Positions 26,196 to 35,501 of a stretch of 55,296 nucleotides of DNA are shown here, piece after piece. The notes beneath the pieces were generated by a model. It worked only from the letters and a program-made list of their open reading frames with translations, ran no database searches and had not been told where the DNA came from. The translations under genes and the position numbers were made by a program. The DNA is from CAYRQP01 sp964426545 (GTDB lineage: Bacteria; Fermentibacterota; Fermentibacteria; Fermentibacterales; JCC-6). The stretch lies in NCBI GenBank assembly GCA_964426545.1, contig CAYRQP010000013.1, forward strand, positions 1-55,296. The letters run 5' to 3'. The stretch's first letter is position 1, and each line of letters opens with the position of its first letter.

Positions 26196-26585
26196 TTGGC
26201 AGCAGGATGCATATTTGCAATGATTTTCACTCTATCATCCCCCTATGTTACACTGGATGCAAGTGACTATCTTGCTCCCGGAACCACTGCAGTTTACCCG
26301 ATCACATTCGAAGAAGGACGCGAGTACTGGATTGTTCTTGATTTCGATACTGACCTCGTTGTTGACCTAGACATAGTTATCTCGTCGAATGAGATGGATT
26401 ATGAACAATTTATGATGCTGCCTTATTATGAAGATTATATGTACGCCATTGAATTCTCTATCGCTGAGGGCTGTACTGAAGGAACTGAAGATTTTCTTGT
26501 AACAGGACCTTACACCGGAGCTGTATATCTCGTCATACACGATATCGGGGGGACCGGCGGAGACTACCATTTCAAGGTCTACTGA
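26196..26585 (+). CDS. Small secreted beta-sandwich protein
   Basis: 129 residues from a TTG at 26196 with CGGAGG 5 bases upstream, which decides the start. The N-terminus is hydrophobic (CIFAMIFTLSSPYVTL) and probably a signal peptide. The body (VYPITFEEGREYWIVLDFDTDLVVDLDI ends split over two strands, then TGPYTGAVYLVIHD) has the rhythm of a bacterial pre-peptidase C-terminal (PPC)-type jelly roll: an approach Y.I.....G..Y.I, a D.D..V.D turn and a T.PYTG..YL.I.. strand. Family assignment is tentative. Its stop is 38 bp before the first usual start codon of xseA, and the real xseA start may overlap it. Confidence 0.55.
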   Translation: MAAGCIFAMIFTLSSPYVTLDASDYLAPGTTAVYPITFEEGREYWIVLDFDTDLVVDLDIVISSNEMDYEQFMMLPYYEDYMYAIEFSIAEGCTEGTEDFLVTGPYTGAVYLVIHDIGGTGGDYHFKVY

Positions 26586-26622
26586 GTCCGGAACCACTCC
26601 CGACGACTTCACTGTCCTCTCT

Positions 26623-28005
26623 TTGAATCAGCAGGTTTCAGGACTTCTACAGATAGCCTTTCCATATCCTGTCTGGCTGCGCGGTGAAGTTGCAGCAACA
26701 CCAAGACCGAATAGAAGCGGACATGCTTATTTTCAACTGGTTGAACCATCCCCGACCGGAGCCGGACAACATGCGGCTTCGATAGACTGTACATTATTCA
26801 AAGGTTCGCGTCAGAGAGTCATTCAGGAGTTTGCCCGCGCAGGACTTGTTTTCGATTTGAAGGAGGGGATGAACATTCGCGCCATCGGCAGAGTGTCTCT
26901 CTGGGATGCAGCCGGCAGATACCAGTTCATCATCGAACGGATAGATCCGGCATGGCAGTATGCTGATCAAGTTCAGCACCTGCGAAAACTCGTGGATAAA
27001 TTGACGAAAGAGGGGGTTCTTGAAAAGAACGGCGAACTCGACTTTCCATCCCTGCCTTTGAGAATAGGCTTGATAACATCAAAGGATTCTGCCGCTCATC
27101 ACGACTTCATGCACGGTCTTCGCGAAAGCGGATTCCCCTTCGAAGTGTTTGTTTCCTGGGGTGTCATGCAGGGTACGGATACTGCTTCGAGCATCATCGC
27201 TGCACTAAACAGACTGCTTTCAGTTCCGGCTCTGGATGCGGTTGTAATCACTCGTGGAGGCGGCTCTTCCCTCGACCTTGCGTGGTTTAATGATGAAGGT
27301 ATTGCCCGGGCTATCTCGCAGATGCCGTGGCCTGTGATTTCCGGAATCGGACATGAGATAGACACGACTCTCCCCGATTATATATCCCATACAAGAGCGA
27401 AAACCCCAACACATGCTGCTGATATTCTCGTAAATGCCGTCGCGGATATTCACGACACTGTAGAATCCCTGGCAAACATACTTCAAAAGACTGCTTTCTC
27501 CGGATTCTCCAAGGCAGACAGTCGCCTCTCGACTCTTGCAGAACTTCTGTCGAATTCTGTCGGTATGATATCAGGTGTCAGAAAGCGTGAGTTGGACATG
27601 CTTAATGCCTGGATTCTGAAACAGAGCAGTGATAAATTACAGAATTTAGGGACTCTTCTCAGTAAACTGGCAGGCAGATTCGTAGATACTGTCTCCGGAG
27701 AATTCCCGTATCATAGGAAAAGAGAACTTCAGGAGTGTACGCGCCGCTTGATTGCAGTTTCTGAGCGAAGACTCGATTCAGCAAACATCGAAATGAAAAA
27801 CTATGCTCTTCTTACCACAGCAGTCGACCCTGTTCAAATGTATGAGCGGGGCTGGGCTGCTGTGAGAGATTCTGACGGGAATCTCCTGAAGTCAGTCCGC
27901 AATATCCGCAAGGATAACGAGATTCACATTACTCTCAGTGACGGGGAGATACACGCAACCACAAACAAGATTGTTAGAAGAACGAAAGAGGATTGTAATG
28001 AATGA
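26623..28005 (+). CDS. xseA: Exodeoxyribonuclease VII large subunit
   Basis: 460 residues as drawn from TTG 26623. XseA with XseB degrades single-stranded DNA into oligonucleotides. Seen: an N-terminal OB-fold (FPYPVWLRGEVAATPRPNRSGHAYFQL), the catalytic core with LPLRIGLITSKDSAAHHDF, VVITRGGGSSLDLAWFNDE, and GIGHEIDTTL then ARTPTHAAD-like AKTPTHAADI. The family usually starts F(T)VSELN. Here that stretch (DDFTVLSLNQQV) begins upstream of 26623 in the same frame, with no ATG, GTG or TTG. An ATT at 26569 with GGAG 6 bases before it could be the real start and add 18 residues. It overlaps xseB by 8 bp. Confidence 0.92.
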   Translation: MNQQVSGLLQIAFPYPVWLRGEVAATPRPNRSGHAYFQLVEPSPTGAGQHAASIDCTLFKGSRQRVIQEFARAGLVFDLKEGMNIRAIGRVSLWDAAGRYQFIIERIDPAWQYADQVQHLRKLVDKLTKEGVLEKNGELDFPSLPLRIGLITSKDSAAHHDFMHGLRESGFPFEVFVSWGVMQGTDTASSIIAALNRLLSVPALDAVVITRGGGSSLDLAWFNDEGIARAISQMPWPVISGIGHEIDTTLPDYISHTRAKTPTHAADILVNAVADIHDTVESLANILQKTAFSGFSKADSRLSTLAELLSNSVGMISGVRKRELDMLNAWILKQSSDKLQNLGTLLSKLAGRFVDTVSGEFPYHRKRELQECTRRLIAVSERRLDSANIEMKNYALLTTAVDPVQMYERGWAAVRDSDGNLLKSVRNIRKDNEIHITLSDGEIHATTNKIVRRTKEDCNE

Positions 28006-28213
28006 CAAACGCGAAAAGAAAATCACTCCATCCTATGAGGATGATATCGAAGAACTGACATCACTCGTGGATGAAATAGGCAAAGACGACTTACCTGTGG
28101 ATCTGCTCGAGGGTAAAGTCAAACGGGCTGCAGAACTCATCAGAAGTCTCCGCGAAAGACTGTCTGCAACCGAAACAGCTGTCAAGGAAGTCCTTGAAGA
28201 TTTGAAAGAATAG
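27998..28213 (+). CDS. xseB: Exodeoxyribonuclease VII small subunit
   Basis: 71 residues, normal length. The start at 27998 is set by AAAGAGGA 5 bases upstream and lies within the last codons of xseA. The sequence is one helical hairpin with the family pattern SYEDDIEELTSLVDEIGKDDLPVD followed by LLEGKVKRAAELIR split across two helices. Small subunits bind the XseA C-terminal helices. The adjacent position confirms the call. Confidence 0.92.
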   Translation: MNDKREKKITPSYEDDIEELTSLVDEIGKDDLPVDLLEGKVKRAAELIRSLRERLSATETAVKEVLEDLKE

Positions 28214-28217
28214 CGCG

Positions 28218-28231
28218 GTACCGTACGGTAC
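28218..28231. repeat. 14-bp palindrome of the AGTACCGTAC family
   Basis: GTACCGTACGGTAC is a perfect palindrome 5 bp after the xseB stop. It resembles two element ends joined without an interior, compared with the ends of the element at 9094-9230. Related GGACGGTACTACC follows at 28256-28268 over the miaB stop. Confidence 0.6.
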
Positions 28232-28246
28232 TGGCTACGCAATAAA

Positions 28247-29551
28247 CTAAATGACGGACGGTACTACCGAAGCGAAATGGGTCCAGCCGTCGGCCCGGGT
28301 GACGGTGACGGTGACGAAATCGCCGGGGGAAAATGATGTTCCCTCGAGTATGACAACCCGGTTGCCGGTGGTCCTGGCGGCCTGTTGATTATCCCCTTTT
28401 GCGTCACCCAGAATCAGGACTTCCATCTCTCTACCGAGCAGTTCTGATGACTTCTCCATTGTAATCCGGTGTTGGACCTTCTGCAAATGCTGAAGTCTTT
28501 TCAATCGTTCCTCTTCAGGTACGGGGTTTTCTATTCTGCACGCTTCAGTTCCGCTTCTTTCTGAGTACTTGAAGAGGAATGCATAGTCATATCTGACTCT
28601 CTCCATTAGTTCTACTGTATCATTGAATTCTTCTTCGGTTTCCCCGGGAAAGCCTGCAATTACATCTGTGGACAGGACTATACCCGGCATGGCTTCATGT
28701 AGAGAGTCAATTTTACTTAGATATTCATCTACTGTATAACCCCGCTTCATCTCCGAGAGTATCCGGTTATTTCCGGATTGAACAGGAAGATGAAGCTGAT
28801 TGCATATATTCCCGTGTGAAGTCATTACATCGATGACTTCAGGGCTCATATCACGGGGATGGCTTGTTACGAAGCGTAATCTCGAAGGACCTGCAGCATC
28901 TGCAGCCGATTCAAGCAATTCCGCAAATCCGATACCACTGCAATTGTATGAATTCACATTCTGCCCAAGAAGAGTAATTTCACGGAAACCCTTCTTCGAA
29001 AGTTCGGTGATCTCACTCAGGATATGTCTGCTGTCGTGACTTCTTTCCCTTCCCCTTACATAAGGAACAATGCAGTATGAACAGAAATTACTACAGCCGC
29101 GCATGATCGTAACAAATGCTCTCGGGAAATCATTACGGATGATATTCACTTTCGAGTAATCACATCCATCAAGTTCGACAGCCGCATCACGGGTACTCTC
29201 TTCAATGAGTTTCGGGAGTTCCAGATAGCAGTCCGGTCCCACGACAAGGTCGAGGTCCGGAAATCGACCGAGAAGTTCGGAACCGTGTTCCTGCGCCACA
29301 CAGCCACATAGAATCAACAGGACTTTCTCTCTCTGCTGTGAGCGTCTTATACCACCTATCTGAGCGGTCCTGCCGAGTACGCGTGTTTCAGCATGTTCTC
29401 TTACGGCACAGGAGATTATCAGCACAATATCTGCTGAATCAATATCAGGACTTTGTGAATATCCGGTTGCATCGAGTATTCCGGAAATAATCTCGGAATC
29501 GTGCAGATTCATCTGACAACCGTATGTATTTATGAAATATGTCTGATGCAT
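28247..29551 (-). CDS. miaB: tRNA-2-methylthio-N6-dimethylallyladenosine synthase
   Basis: 434 residues. It adds the methylthio group to i6A37 in tRNAs, using two [4Fe-4S] clusters and SAM. N-terminal UPF0004 domain with Cys residues in TYGCQMN, SCAVREHA and CGCVAQ; radical SAM motif CSNFCSYC in RGCSNFCSYCIVPYVRGRE; and a C-terminal TRAM domain (EMEVLILGDAKG, FVTVTVT). SCAVREHAE and PYVRGRERS are typical for MiaB rather than RimO or MtaB. It heads towards xseB, with both 3' ends separated by a palindrome. Confidence 0.95.
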   Translation of the reverse strand: MHQTYFINTYGCQMNLHDSEIISGILDATGYSQSPDIDSADIVLIISCAVREHAETRVLGRTAQIGGIRRSQQREKVLLILCGCVAQEHGSELLGRFPDLDLVVGPDCYLELPKLIEESTRDAAVELDGCDYSKVNIIRNDFPRAFVTIMRGCSNFCSYCIVPYVRGRERSHDSRHILSEITELSKKGFREITLLGQNVNSYNCSGIGFAELLESAADAAGPSRLRFVTSHPRDMSPEVIDVMTSHGNICNQLHLPVQSGNNRILSEMKRGYTVDEYLSKIDSLHEAMPGIVLSTDVIAGFPGETEEEFNDTVELMERVRYDYAFLFKYSERSGTEACRIENPVPEEERLKRLQHLQKVQHRITMEKSSELLGREMEVLILGDAKGDNQQAARTTGNRVVILEGTSFSPGDFVTVTVTRADGWTHFASVVPSVI

Positions 29552-29555
29552 ACTT

Positions 29556-30179
29556 TTAGCCCGGAAGTATCAGTTCCATGACAATACCTGCAATGATAGG
29601 TATTCTGAAATTGTCGTCCAGCGGAAGTTCGAACAATTCTGCCAGGGTTGCAGCTACCGCACCTGCAAGGAGCACAATCGGAGTGAGATGCCACCCAAGC
29701 CACGGTGAAACCCAGAGAAGTACTAAACCGGCAAGTATGCAGGTACAGAGGAATGCCAGACTGCCTTCGAGAGTTCTCTTCCCCACCAGTCTAATCCTCC
29801 CATAGTTCTTGCCGATCAATGCTGCAGCACTGTCTCCAAGACTGAGAAATACCAATGTAACAACAGCAATAGGTTCCCTGAACATGAATATGGTCAGAGC
29901 AGCAGCGGTCACGAGAATTGTGGAGGCAGTCATGCCACCTCCGATTTCCTTATCGCGGAGAACTCTTCCAAACAATGTAAGGAAGAAGTTCTTCAAGGGA
30001 CGGTGACGGGTTTTCAGAATATCTATTACCACCATTAGAATAGCAAGAAGAGCAAGTCCGGTAACCATATACATCTTTCCGTTTTTAGGAAAATGATAAA
30101 AGAGGAATACAGTCCCGATTGGAAAAACAATCGAACCTATATGAAATATTTTCCTCAGAGATTCTTCTACAAATGCCAT
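29556..30179 (-). CDS. CTP-dependent polyprenol/dolichol kinase-family membrane protein
   Basis: 207 residues with six or seven hydrophobic segments. Family hallmarks are ESLRKIFHIGS near the N-terminus (R..H in the first helix) and FLSLGDSAAALIGKNYGR followed by GKRTLEGSLA, the conserved nucleotide-binding part of the SEC59/VTE5/bacterial phosphatidate cytidylyltransferase-like family. Expected to phosphorylate a lipid alcohol at the inner membrane; the lipid is unknown. Its stop lies 4 bp before the miaB start, so they may be cotranscribed. In many bacteria this family stands near lipid or isoprenoid genes; here that link is not visible. Confidence 0.8.
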   Translation of the reverse strand: MAFVEESLRKIFHIGSIVFPIGTVFLFYHFPKNGKMYMVTGLALLAILMVVIDILKTRHRPLKNFFLTLFGRVLRDKEIGGGMTASTILVTAAALTIFMFREPIAVVTLVFLSLGDSAAALIGKNYGRIRLVGKRTLEGSLAFLCTCILAGLVLLWVSPWLGWHLTPIVLLAGAVAATLAELFELPLDDNFRIPIIAGIVMELILPG

Positions 30180-30198
30180 AATTACGCTATTAGATGGC

Positions 30199-31278
30199 TC
30201 AGAAGCCCACCCCTAGTGAGATTCGATGTGTATTGTCCAGTTCCTGATGACTCAAATATGCATAGTCGAGATGAACGGGATGGTCGAAGAGCCCGAATTG
30301 CACTCCCAGGCCGGCTGTCATATCGTCACGGGATAGCCCAATACGCAGGGCAACCAGCTCTTTTACCAGGAATTCAGTACCGATATGGGTATCGAGGCTG
30401 ATGCCGGAAAAGTGATATTGAGCTGCATATTCACGCCCTTCGAATTGGAAATCGCAGTCGACGGCAAAAGTGAGTATAGTGCTGAATTTGGTCAGTGGCC
30501 ATTGAAATGCAGTTCCCACTTTCACAGTAGGCAGGATACTCTCACTGCTTCCGGTATCCCAGAATACATGCGTACCTGAAATATCCTGCAGCATTAATGC
30601 GAATGTGAAGCTATTGGAAGGCTGCCATCGCCCTCCAATATCCAGTCCGAGACCGAAAGCACTGTAACCCATAAGTGATCTATGGATGATCTTTGCAGAT
30701 GCACCCAATGAAAATGTTGGAGATAGGCGCTTCGACCATGAGAGATAAAGTGCCAGATCAACACCGCTTCCATATGTTATTCTGTCTTCATCGTAAATTA
30801 GTTCTTCCCCCGGGTCCCATTCTCCGTTACCTTCTGTACCTCCGGGATTGGTCTGGGGGTCATAGTCATCATCTCCCGAATCGCCCGGTTCACCGGTGCC
30901 GTCGACACCAAATACACCATCAGAACCTGTATCATACCACTCTAATTGAGTTGTATTTGCTATATCACCTGCATCTGTTCTAAAGAGGGATGCTCCAAGG
31001 CCTGTAGTCCCATCTGCCCTACCATATCCGAGATAGTCATAACTGATGAGTCCGCCAAATCTCTCTGAATGCATGAACTGGGCTACCTGCCCTTCAATCA
31101 ATGCAAGTCCTGCAGGATTCCAGTACCCAGCTGAAGCATCTGATGCTATCGCACAGAAAGCACCGCCCATAGCAAGCGGACGGGCTCCTGCTCCAACATA
31201 CAAAAACTCACCGGCATATTTGGATGCAGCTGCTATGGATACACAGATGATAATAGGTAGTAACAAGTATTTAGACAT
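30199..31278 (-). CDS. PorV/PorQ-family outer-membrane beta-barrel protein
   Basis: 359 residues with a signal peptide (LPIIICVSIAAAS). GAGARPLAMGGAFCAIASDASAGYWNPAGL, read across two halves, is the hallmark start of the PorV/PorQ/UPF0164 family (FadL-like barrels). Alternating beta strands follow, ending in an aromatic residue (ISLGVGF), typical for outer-membrane insertion. A low-complexity acidic loop (about 125-165: DGTGEPGDSGDDDYDP) is inserted. In Bacteroidetes PorV shuttles T9SS cargo to the cell surface, so this may serve the five sorting-domain proteins in this window. It starts just after the PilZ gene stop. Confidence 0.8.
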   Translation of the reverse strand: MSKYLLLPIIICVSIAAASKYAGEFLYVGAGARPLAMGGAFCAIASDASAGYWNPAGLALIEGQVAQFMHSERFGGLISYDYLGYGRADGTTGLGASLFRTDAGDIANTTQLEWYDTGSDGVFGVDGTGEPGDSGDDDYDPQTNPGGTEGNGEWDPGEELIYDEDRITYGSGVDLALYLSWSKRLSPTFSLGASAKIIHRSLMGYSAFGLGLDIGGRWQPSNSFTFALMLQDISGTHVFWDTGSSESILPTVKVGTAFQWPLTKFSTILTFAVDCDFQFEGREYAAQYHFSGISLDTHIGTEFLVKELVALRIGLSRDDMTAGLGVQFGLFDHPVHLDYAYLSHQELDNTHRISLGVGF

Positions 31279-31280
31279 TT

Positions 31281-31637
31281 TCAGTATTTTGGGTTGGAGT
31301 CAGAAATAAAACTGATAATCGTATTTCTATCTTCCTCGGGAAGCCGTGTGAAGAAAAGCCCGATTCCAAAAGACCCATCCTGCAGTTCTTCCTCGCGGAT
31401 AACAACAGCCTTTGCCTGAATCTCACGGCTGCCGTTGATTCTCAGAACAATTTCGACCATGGTAAGCTCTCCAATTCTTTGAGAACTTATGCAGTAGACA
31501 CCCGAAGCGCTCAAGTTCATTGCAGTTACCAGCATCACCGGTAAATCCTGAACATAGAGCGTAACATCACAATCCAGATTCGCCCTGTTCAGAAACCGTC
31601 TGTTCTTCGAATTGTTCAGATTTTCCATATCTCCCAT
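31281..31637 (-). CDS. PilZ domain protein
   Basis: 118 residues, a single PilZ domain. The c-di-GMP binding signature is present: RRFLNR (an RxxxR-type box near residue 12-17) and NLSASGVYC (D/NxSxxG). The following beta barrel (MVEIVLRI, IQAKAVVIR-like) agrees with the family. It probably switches a partner according to c-di-GMP level; a GGDEF protein is encoded at 50.7-53.9 kb in this window. The start may be the ATG at 31637 or the one at 31628. It precedes the PorV-like barrel by 2 bp. Confidence 0.85.
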   Translation of the reverse strand: MGDMENLNNSKNRRFLNRANLDCDVTLYVQDLPVMLVTAMNLSASGVYCISSQRIGELTMVEIVLRINGSREIQAKAVVIREEELQDGSFGIGLFFTRLPEEDRNTIISFISDSNPKY

Positions 31638-31706
31638 TCATTTATTTACACACTTACAATAATACTAATTTTGTTGAATAGTTCCTAATTGTCAATATTA
31701 GCAAAT

Positions 31707-31748
31707 GGGGACGGAGGAGCAGTCTATCCGCATTGCTCCTCCGTCCCC
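31707..31748. repeat. 15-bp-stem intergenic hairpin (GGGGACGGAG family)
   Basis: GGGGACGGAGGAGCA pairs perfectly with TGCTCCTCCGTCCCC around a 12-base loop. It lies between divergent PilZ and DUF4870 genes, so it is not a terminator for either. The sequence resembles REP-type palindromes; a related GACGGAGT/ACTCCGTC palindrome lies at 36341-36358. Confidence 0.8.
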
Positions 31749-31761
31749 TTATATTACCTGC

Positions 31762-32091
31762 ATGAAACAGAAATTTACTTTCACCGATGAAGAAACGGCT
31801 GCAGGCAGGTTAATGGCCGCTGTATCCTACCTTTCAATCGTTGGTTTCATCATAGCCTACTTCTCAAGCAGGGAGAACCGGTATGTGCGCTATCATGCAC
31901 AGCAGAGCATGGCTTTGATCATAATGTTGCCGTTCATAATAATCCCTGTTCTCGGCTGGATACTGCTGTTATCGATAATCATCTTTTCCATCATGGGGAT
32001 CAGAAATGCGCTCACGGATAAACCAATACCTGTTCCGGTATTCGGTTCGCTCGGGTACAGATTCGAACTTCTTCTGCCCACAAGGAGGTAA
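31762..32091 (+). CDS. DUF4870/Tic20-like small membrane protein
   Basis: 109 residues. ERLMAAVSYL-like start (GRLMAAVSYLSIVGFIIAY), then SRENRYVRYHAQQSMAL, matches the DUF4870 pattern in which a soluble loop R..F.R.HA.QA joins the first two helices. Two further hydrophobic segments follow. Function unknown. The ATG at 31762 is chosen because an earlier start at 31705 lies inside the 15-bp-stem hairpin. No SD is evident. It ends 1 bp before mgtE. Confidence 0.7.
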   Translation: MKQKFTFTDEETAAGRLMAAVSYLSIVGFIIAYFSSRENRYVRYHAQQSMALIIMLPFIIIPVLGWILLLSIIIFSIMGIRNALTDKPIPVPVFGSLGYRFELLLPTRR

Positions 32092-32092
32092 C

Positions 32093-33457
32093 ATGCCGGT
32101 AACACAGACCGAAATAGACTATGTAAGAAAGCTTATCTCAAGTGGTGCTACAGGCAGAGCCGGTATTGTCATCAACAGAATGCACCCCGCCGATGTTGCC
32201 GAACTCTTCGGGACATTTACTCCTTCTGAAGCTACTTCACTCGTCGAGGTTCTCTTCAAACAGAAGATCGCCGGGGATGTATTGGCAGAACTTCCCGAAG
32301 GAATCCTGACGGAAGTACTGGAGCGGCTCGATGAAACGACAACGGTCGAACTCATCAGCAGCCTGGATTCGAATGATGCACTGCTCTTCTTCGAAGCAAT
32401 ACCTGAAGACGAACACGACAATCTCCTGAATCTACTTCCGAAAACAAACCGTAGGAAGATAGAGCAGCTTCTGATGTACCCTGAAGATTCATGCGGATAC
32501 TGCATGAGCACCAGTTTCATGGCCATAGGATCAGGTCTTACAGCAGCAGAAGCGGTAGAGCAGATAAGAACCCAGAGTGAAGATGTCGATGTTCCGTTTT
32601 ATGTCTATGTCATCGAAGAGGATGACATACTGACAGGAGTCATACCCCTTCGAAGACTGATTACCTGCCCCCAGAATACTCAGGTAAGGAAGATCATGAT
32701 GCAGGACCCCTTCACTGTAAATGCAAATTCAGACCGTGAAGAGGCGGCAACACTGGCTCGTAAATATGACATTATGGCAATCCCTGTAGTGAATGACAGT
32801 CATAAATTGATTGGAGTGATTCCGGGTGACAGTCTCTTCGATGTGATGGAAGTGGAAGCAACCGAAGATATGTACAGAATGGCGGGGCTTTCAGAGGATG
32901 ACAGAATATTCAGCCCTGTCTCTACAGCATTTAAGCAGCGCTTCCCCTGGATATGGATAAACCTCTTTACTGCCTTTGTAGCATCCATGGTTGTCAGGGC
33001 ATTTCAAGGGACAATCGAATCTTTCGCAACACTGGTTGCTTTTATGCCTATCGTTGCCGGGATGGGTGGAAATACGGGAAATCAGTCCCTGGTTGTAATC
33101 ACCCGCGGCATAGCCCTGGGTGAGATGGAATTTTCATCCGGATGGAAAGCTATTCTCAAGGAAGCCCGTGTGGGATTTCTCTGCGGATTCATAGCCGGGA
33201 TAGTAGCCACAGCTGTTGCTGTTATTTTTCCGGGTTCAGGTCATTCTGCGATTCGCTGGTACCTCGGCCTTGTAATCTTCCTGGCGATGGTAGGCAACAT
33301 GTTCCTTGCCGGGCTGCTCGGGGCTGCAATCCCGCTTATTCTCAGAGCATTGGGACGCGACCCTGCACTCGGAAGTAACATCCTCCTTACAGCATTCACA
33401 GACTCCCTCGGTTATCTTCTTCTGCTCGGTCTCGGAATGCTGCTTCTCAATCAGTAA
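32093..33457 (+). CDS. mgtE: Magnesium transporter MgtE
   Basis: 454 residues, full length. Order of domains: MgtE N superhelical domain (MHPADVAELF, LPEGILTEVLERLD), two CBS domains (about 130-250, with VYVIEEDDILTGVIPLRR and IPVVNDSHKLIGVIPG), and five membrane helices. VAGMGGNTGNQS is the family signature lining the Mg channel. Magnesium bound between N and CBS domains closes the channel. The ATG at 32093 has AAGGAGG 5 bases before it, which rules out the longer frame that begins inside the previous gene. Confidence 0.95.
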   Translation: MPVTQTEIDYVRKLISSGATGRAGIVINRMHPADVAELFGTFTPSEATSLVEVLFKQKIAGDVLAELPEGILTEVLERLDETTTVELISSLDSNDALLFFEAIPEDEHDNLLNLLPKTNRRKIEQLLMYPEDSCGYCMSTSFMAIGSGLTAAEAVEQIRTQSEDVDVPFYVYVIEEDDILTGVIPLRRLITCPQNTQVRKIMMQDPFTVNANSDREEAATLARKYDIMAIPVVNDSHKLIGVIPGDSLFDVMEVEATEDMYRMAGLSEDDRIFSPVSTAFKQRFPWIWINLFTAFVASMVVRAFQGTIESFATLVAFMPIVAGMGGNTGNQSLVVITRGIALGEMEFSSGWKAILKEARVGFLCGFIAGIVATAVAVIFPGSGHSAIRWYLGLVIFLAMVGNMFLAGLLGAAIPLILRALGRDPALGSNILLTAFTDSLGYLLLLGLGMLLLNQ

Positions 33458-33460
33458 TTC

Positions 33461-35422
33461 TTGTTACGGGGACAATTGAAACATACTGTACATACGAAAA
33501 GCGGAGTCACGGAAATCAAAACTGCTGACCCGTATAGTTCCTCGCTACAGCTGACAGATGATGACTTATACCTTTTCTCAGAAGGTACACATACAGAGAT
33601 ATACAACCGCTTTGGCGCACAGATATGGAGAGCCGGTGAAACAGACGGTGTTCTCTTCTCCGTCTGGGCTCCCAATGCCAAAACCGTAAGTGTAATAGGA
33701 GACTTCAACAGCTGGGACAGAGAACTGCATTTAATGCACAACCGCGGCAGTTCTGGCATCTGGGAACTTTTCATCCCGGGCATTACCGAAGGAAGCCTTT
33801 ATAAATTCTCGATTGAAACTAACAGCGGTGACATACTCGAAAAGTCCGACCCTCTCGCACATTTCTCCGAACTGCGTCCACGCACCGCGTCCGTGGTCTA
33901 TGATATCGACAGGTTCCGCTGGTCTGATGACGACTGGATGCAGAAAAGGGAATCGATAATTCCACATTCAGCACCTGTTTCCATATACGAACTGCATGCT
34001 CCCTCCTGGCGCCGGCCTGAAACCGGAGTATTCCTTACATGGAAGGAACTCTCGACAGTTTTGATACCGTATATAGAAAGACTCGAGTTTACGCACATAG
34101 AACTTCTCCCCATCATGGAACATCCTTTCGACGGTTCCTGGGGATATCAGACGCTTGGATATTTCGCCCCCACGAGCAGACTTGGCACCCCGACTGATTT
34201 TCAGGAGTTTGTCGACGAATGCCACAGAAATGACATCGGGGTAATTCTCGACTGGGCACCGGCTCATTTTCCTGCAGACGAATCAGGGCTGGCAAAGTTC
34301 GATGGGACCTATCTTTATGAACACAAAGACAAAAGACTTGGATTTCATCCTGACTGGAACACACACATCTTCAATTATGACAGGAAGGAAGTCTCCGGGT
34401 TTCTGACTGCAAGCGCATTGTTCTGGCTCGACAAGTATCATATAGACGGCATCCGAATGGATGCTGTCGCATCAATGCTTTACAGGGATTACTCCCGCAA
34501 AGACGGGGAATGGATTCCGAATGAATTCGGCGGCAGAGAGAATCTCGGAGCGGTTGGCTTCATCAGGAAACTGAATGAAAAGGCTCATGCAATGCACCCT
34601 GGTATAGTGATGATTGCAGAAGAAAGCACTGCATGGCCCGGCGTCACAACACCTGTCTCCGACGGCGGACTCGGCTTCACATTCAAATGGAATATGGGAT
34701 GGATGAACGACACATTGAAGTTTTTTACCGAGGATCCCGTAGATAGAAAACACCACTTCGATAAACTCACATTTTCACTTCTTTACGCTTTCAGCGAGCA
34801 TTTCATGCTTCCCATCTCTCATGACGAAGTTGTTCACGAGAAGCAATCCCTGGTAAACAAGTTCCCAGGTGATAAATGGCATAAACTCGCTAATCTAAGA
34901 CTCTTCCTTGCGTATATGTGGGCACATCCCGGCAAACAGCTCCTGTTCATGGGGAGCGAATTTGCGCAATGGGATGAATGGAACCATGATATTGAACTTG
35001 ACTGGAAACTTCTCGACTTCCCCGAACATTCGGGCATTTCCAGTTTGCTTACTGACCTGAATGAACTTTACAGAACCTCTCCACCATTCTTCGAACTCGA
35101 TTCCGACCCAGGGGGATTTCAGTGGATAGACCATACTGATACTGATAACTCTGTTATTTCATTCAGCAGACACTCGGCAGGCGGAGAGAATATCATCTGT
35201 GTGTTCAATCTGACCCAGGTAATTCGTAACGGGTACAAACTCGGTGTCCCCGAAAGTGGAACCTATGCTGAGCTGCTTAATACCGATTCCCGGTTCTATG
35301 ACGGTTCAGACAAGGGTAACCTCGGGAAAACTGCATCCGTTTCTGAAAACAGTCACGGATTCGAACATTCGATAGAACTTACACTGCCCCCTCTTGCCGC
35401 CGTCTTCCTGAAGAAGATATAG
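33461..35422 (+). CDS. glgB: 1,4-alpha-glucan branching enzyme
   Basis: 653 residues. It transfers alpha-1,4 chains to form alpha-1,6 branches in glycogen. A CBM48 domain (about 50-150; FSVWAPNAKTVSVIGDFNSWD runs through it) precedes a GH13 barrel. The catalytic residues are Asp334 in GIRMDAV, Glu387 in MIAEES and Asp455 in SHDEV. WGYQTLGYFAPTSR is the usual GlgB region. A C-terminal all-beta domain closes it. The long N1 domain of some GlgBs is absent. Start uncertain: TTG 33461 or TTG 33476, the latter with GGGGA 3-4 bases before. No other glg genes lie near. Confidence 0.93.
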   Translation: MLRGQLKHTVHTKSGVTEIKTADPYSSSLQLTDDDLYLFSEGTHTEIYNRFGAQIWRAGETDGVLFSVWAPNAKTVSVIGDFNSWDRELHLMHNRGSSGIWELFIPGITEGSLYKFSIETNSGDILEKSDPLAHFSELRPRTASVVYDIDRFRWSDDDWMQKRESIIPHSAPVSIYELHAPSWRRPETGVFLTWKELSTVLIPYIERLEFTHIELLPIMEHPFDGSWGYQTLGYFAPTSRLGTPTDFQEFVDECHRNDIGVILDWAPAHFPADESGLAKFDGTYLYEHKDKRLGFHPDWNTHIFNYDRKEVSGFLTASALFWLDKYHIDGIRMDAVASMLYRDYSRKDGEWIPNEFGGRENLGAVGFIRKLNEKAHAMHPGIVMIAEESTAWPGVTTPVSDGGLGFTFKWNMGWMNDTLKFFTEDPVDRKHHFDKLTFSLLYAFSEHFMLPISHDEVVHEKQSLVNKFPGDKWHKLANLRLFLAYMWAHPGKQLLFMGSEFAQWDEWNHDIELDWKLLDFPEHSGISSLLTDLNELYRTSPPFFELDSDPGGFQWIDHTDTDNSVISFSRHSAGGENIICVFNLTQVIRNGYKLGVPESGTYAELLNTDSRFYDGSDKGNLGKTASVSENSHGFEHSIELTLPPLAAVFLKKI

Positions 35423-35501
35423 TTTACTTGTTAAACAGAATATTTCTATATAGATTTATGTTGTTGTTTATTATCTCATAGTACAAAATCCGGAGGTTCC
35501 C

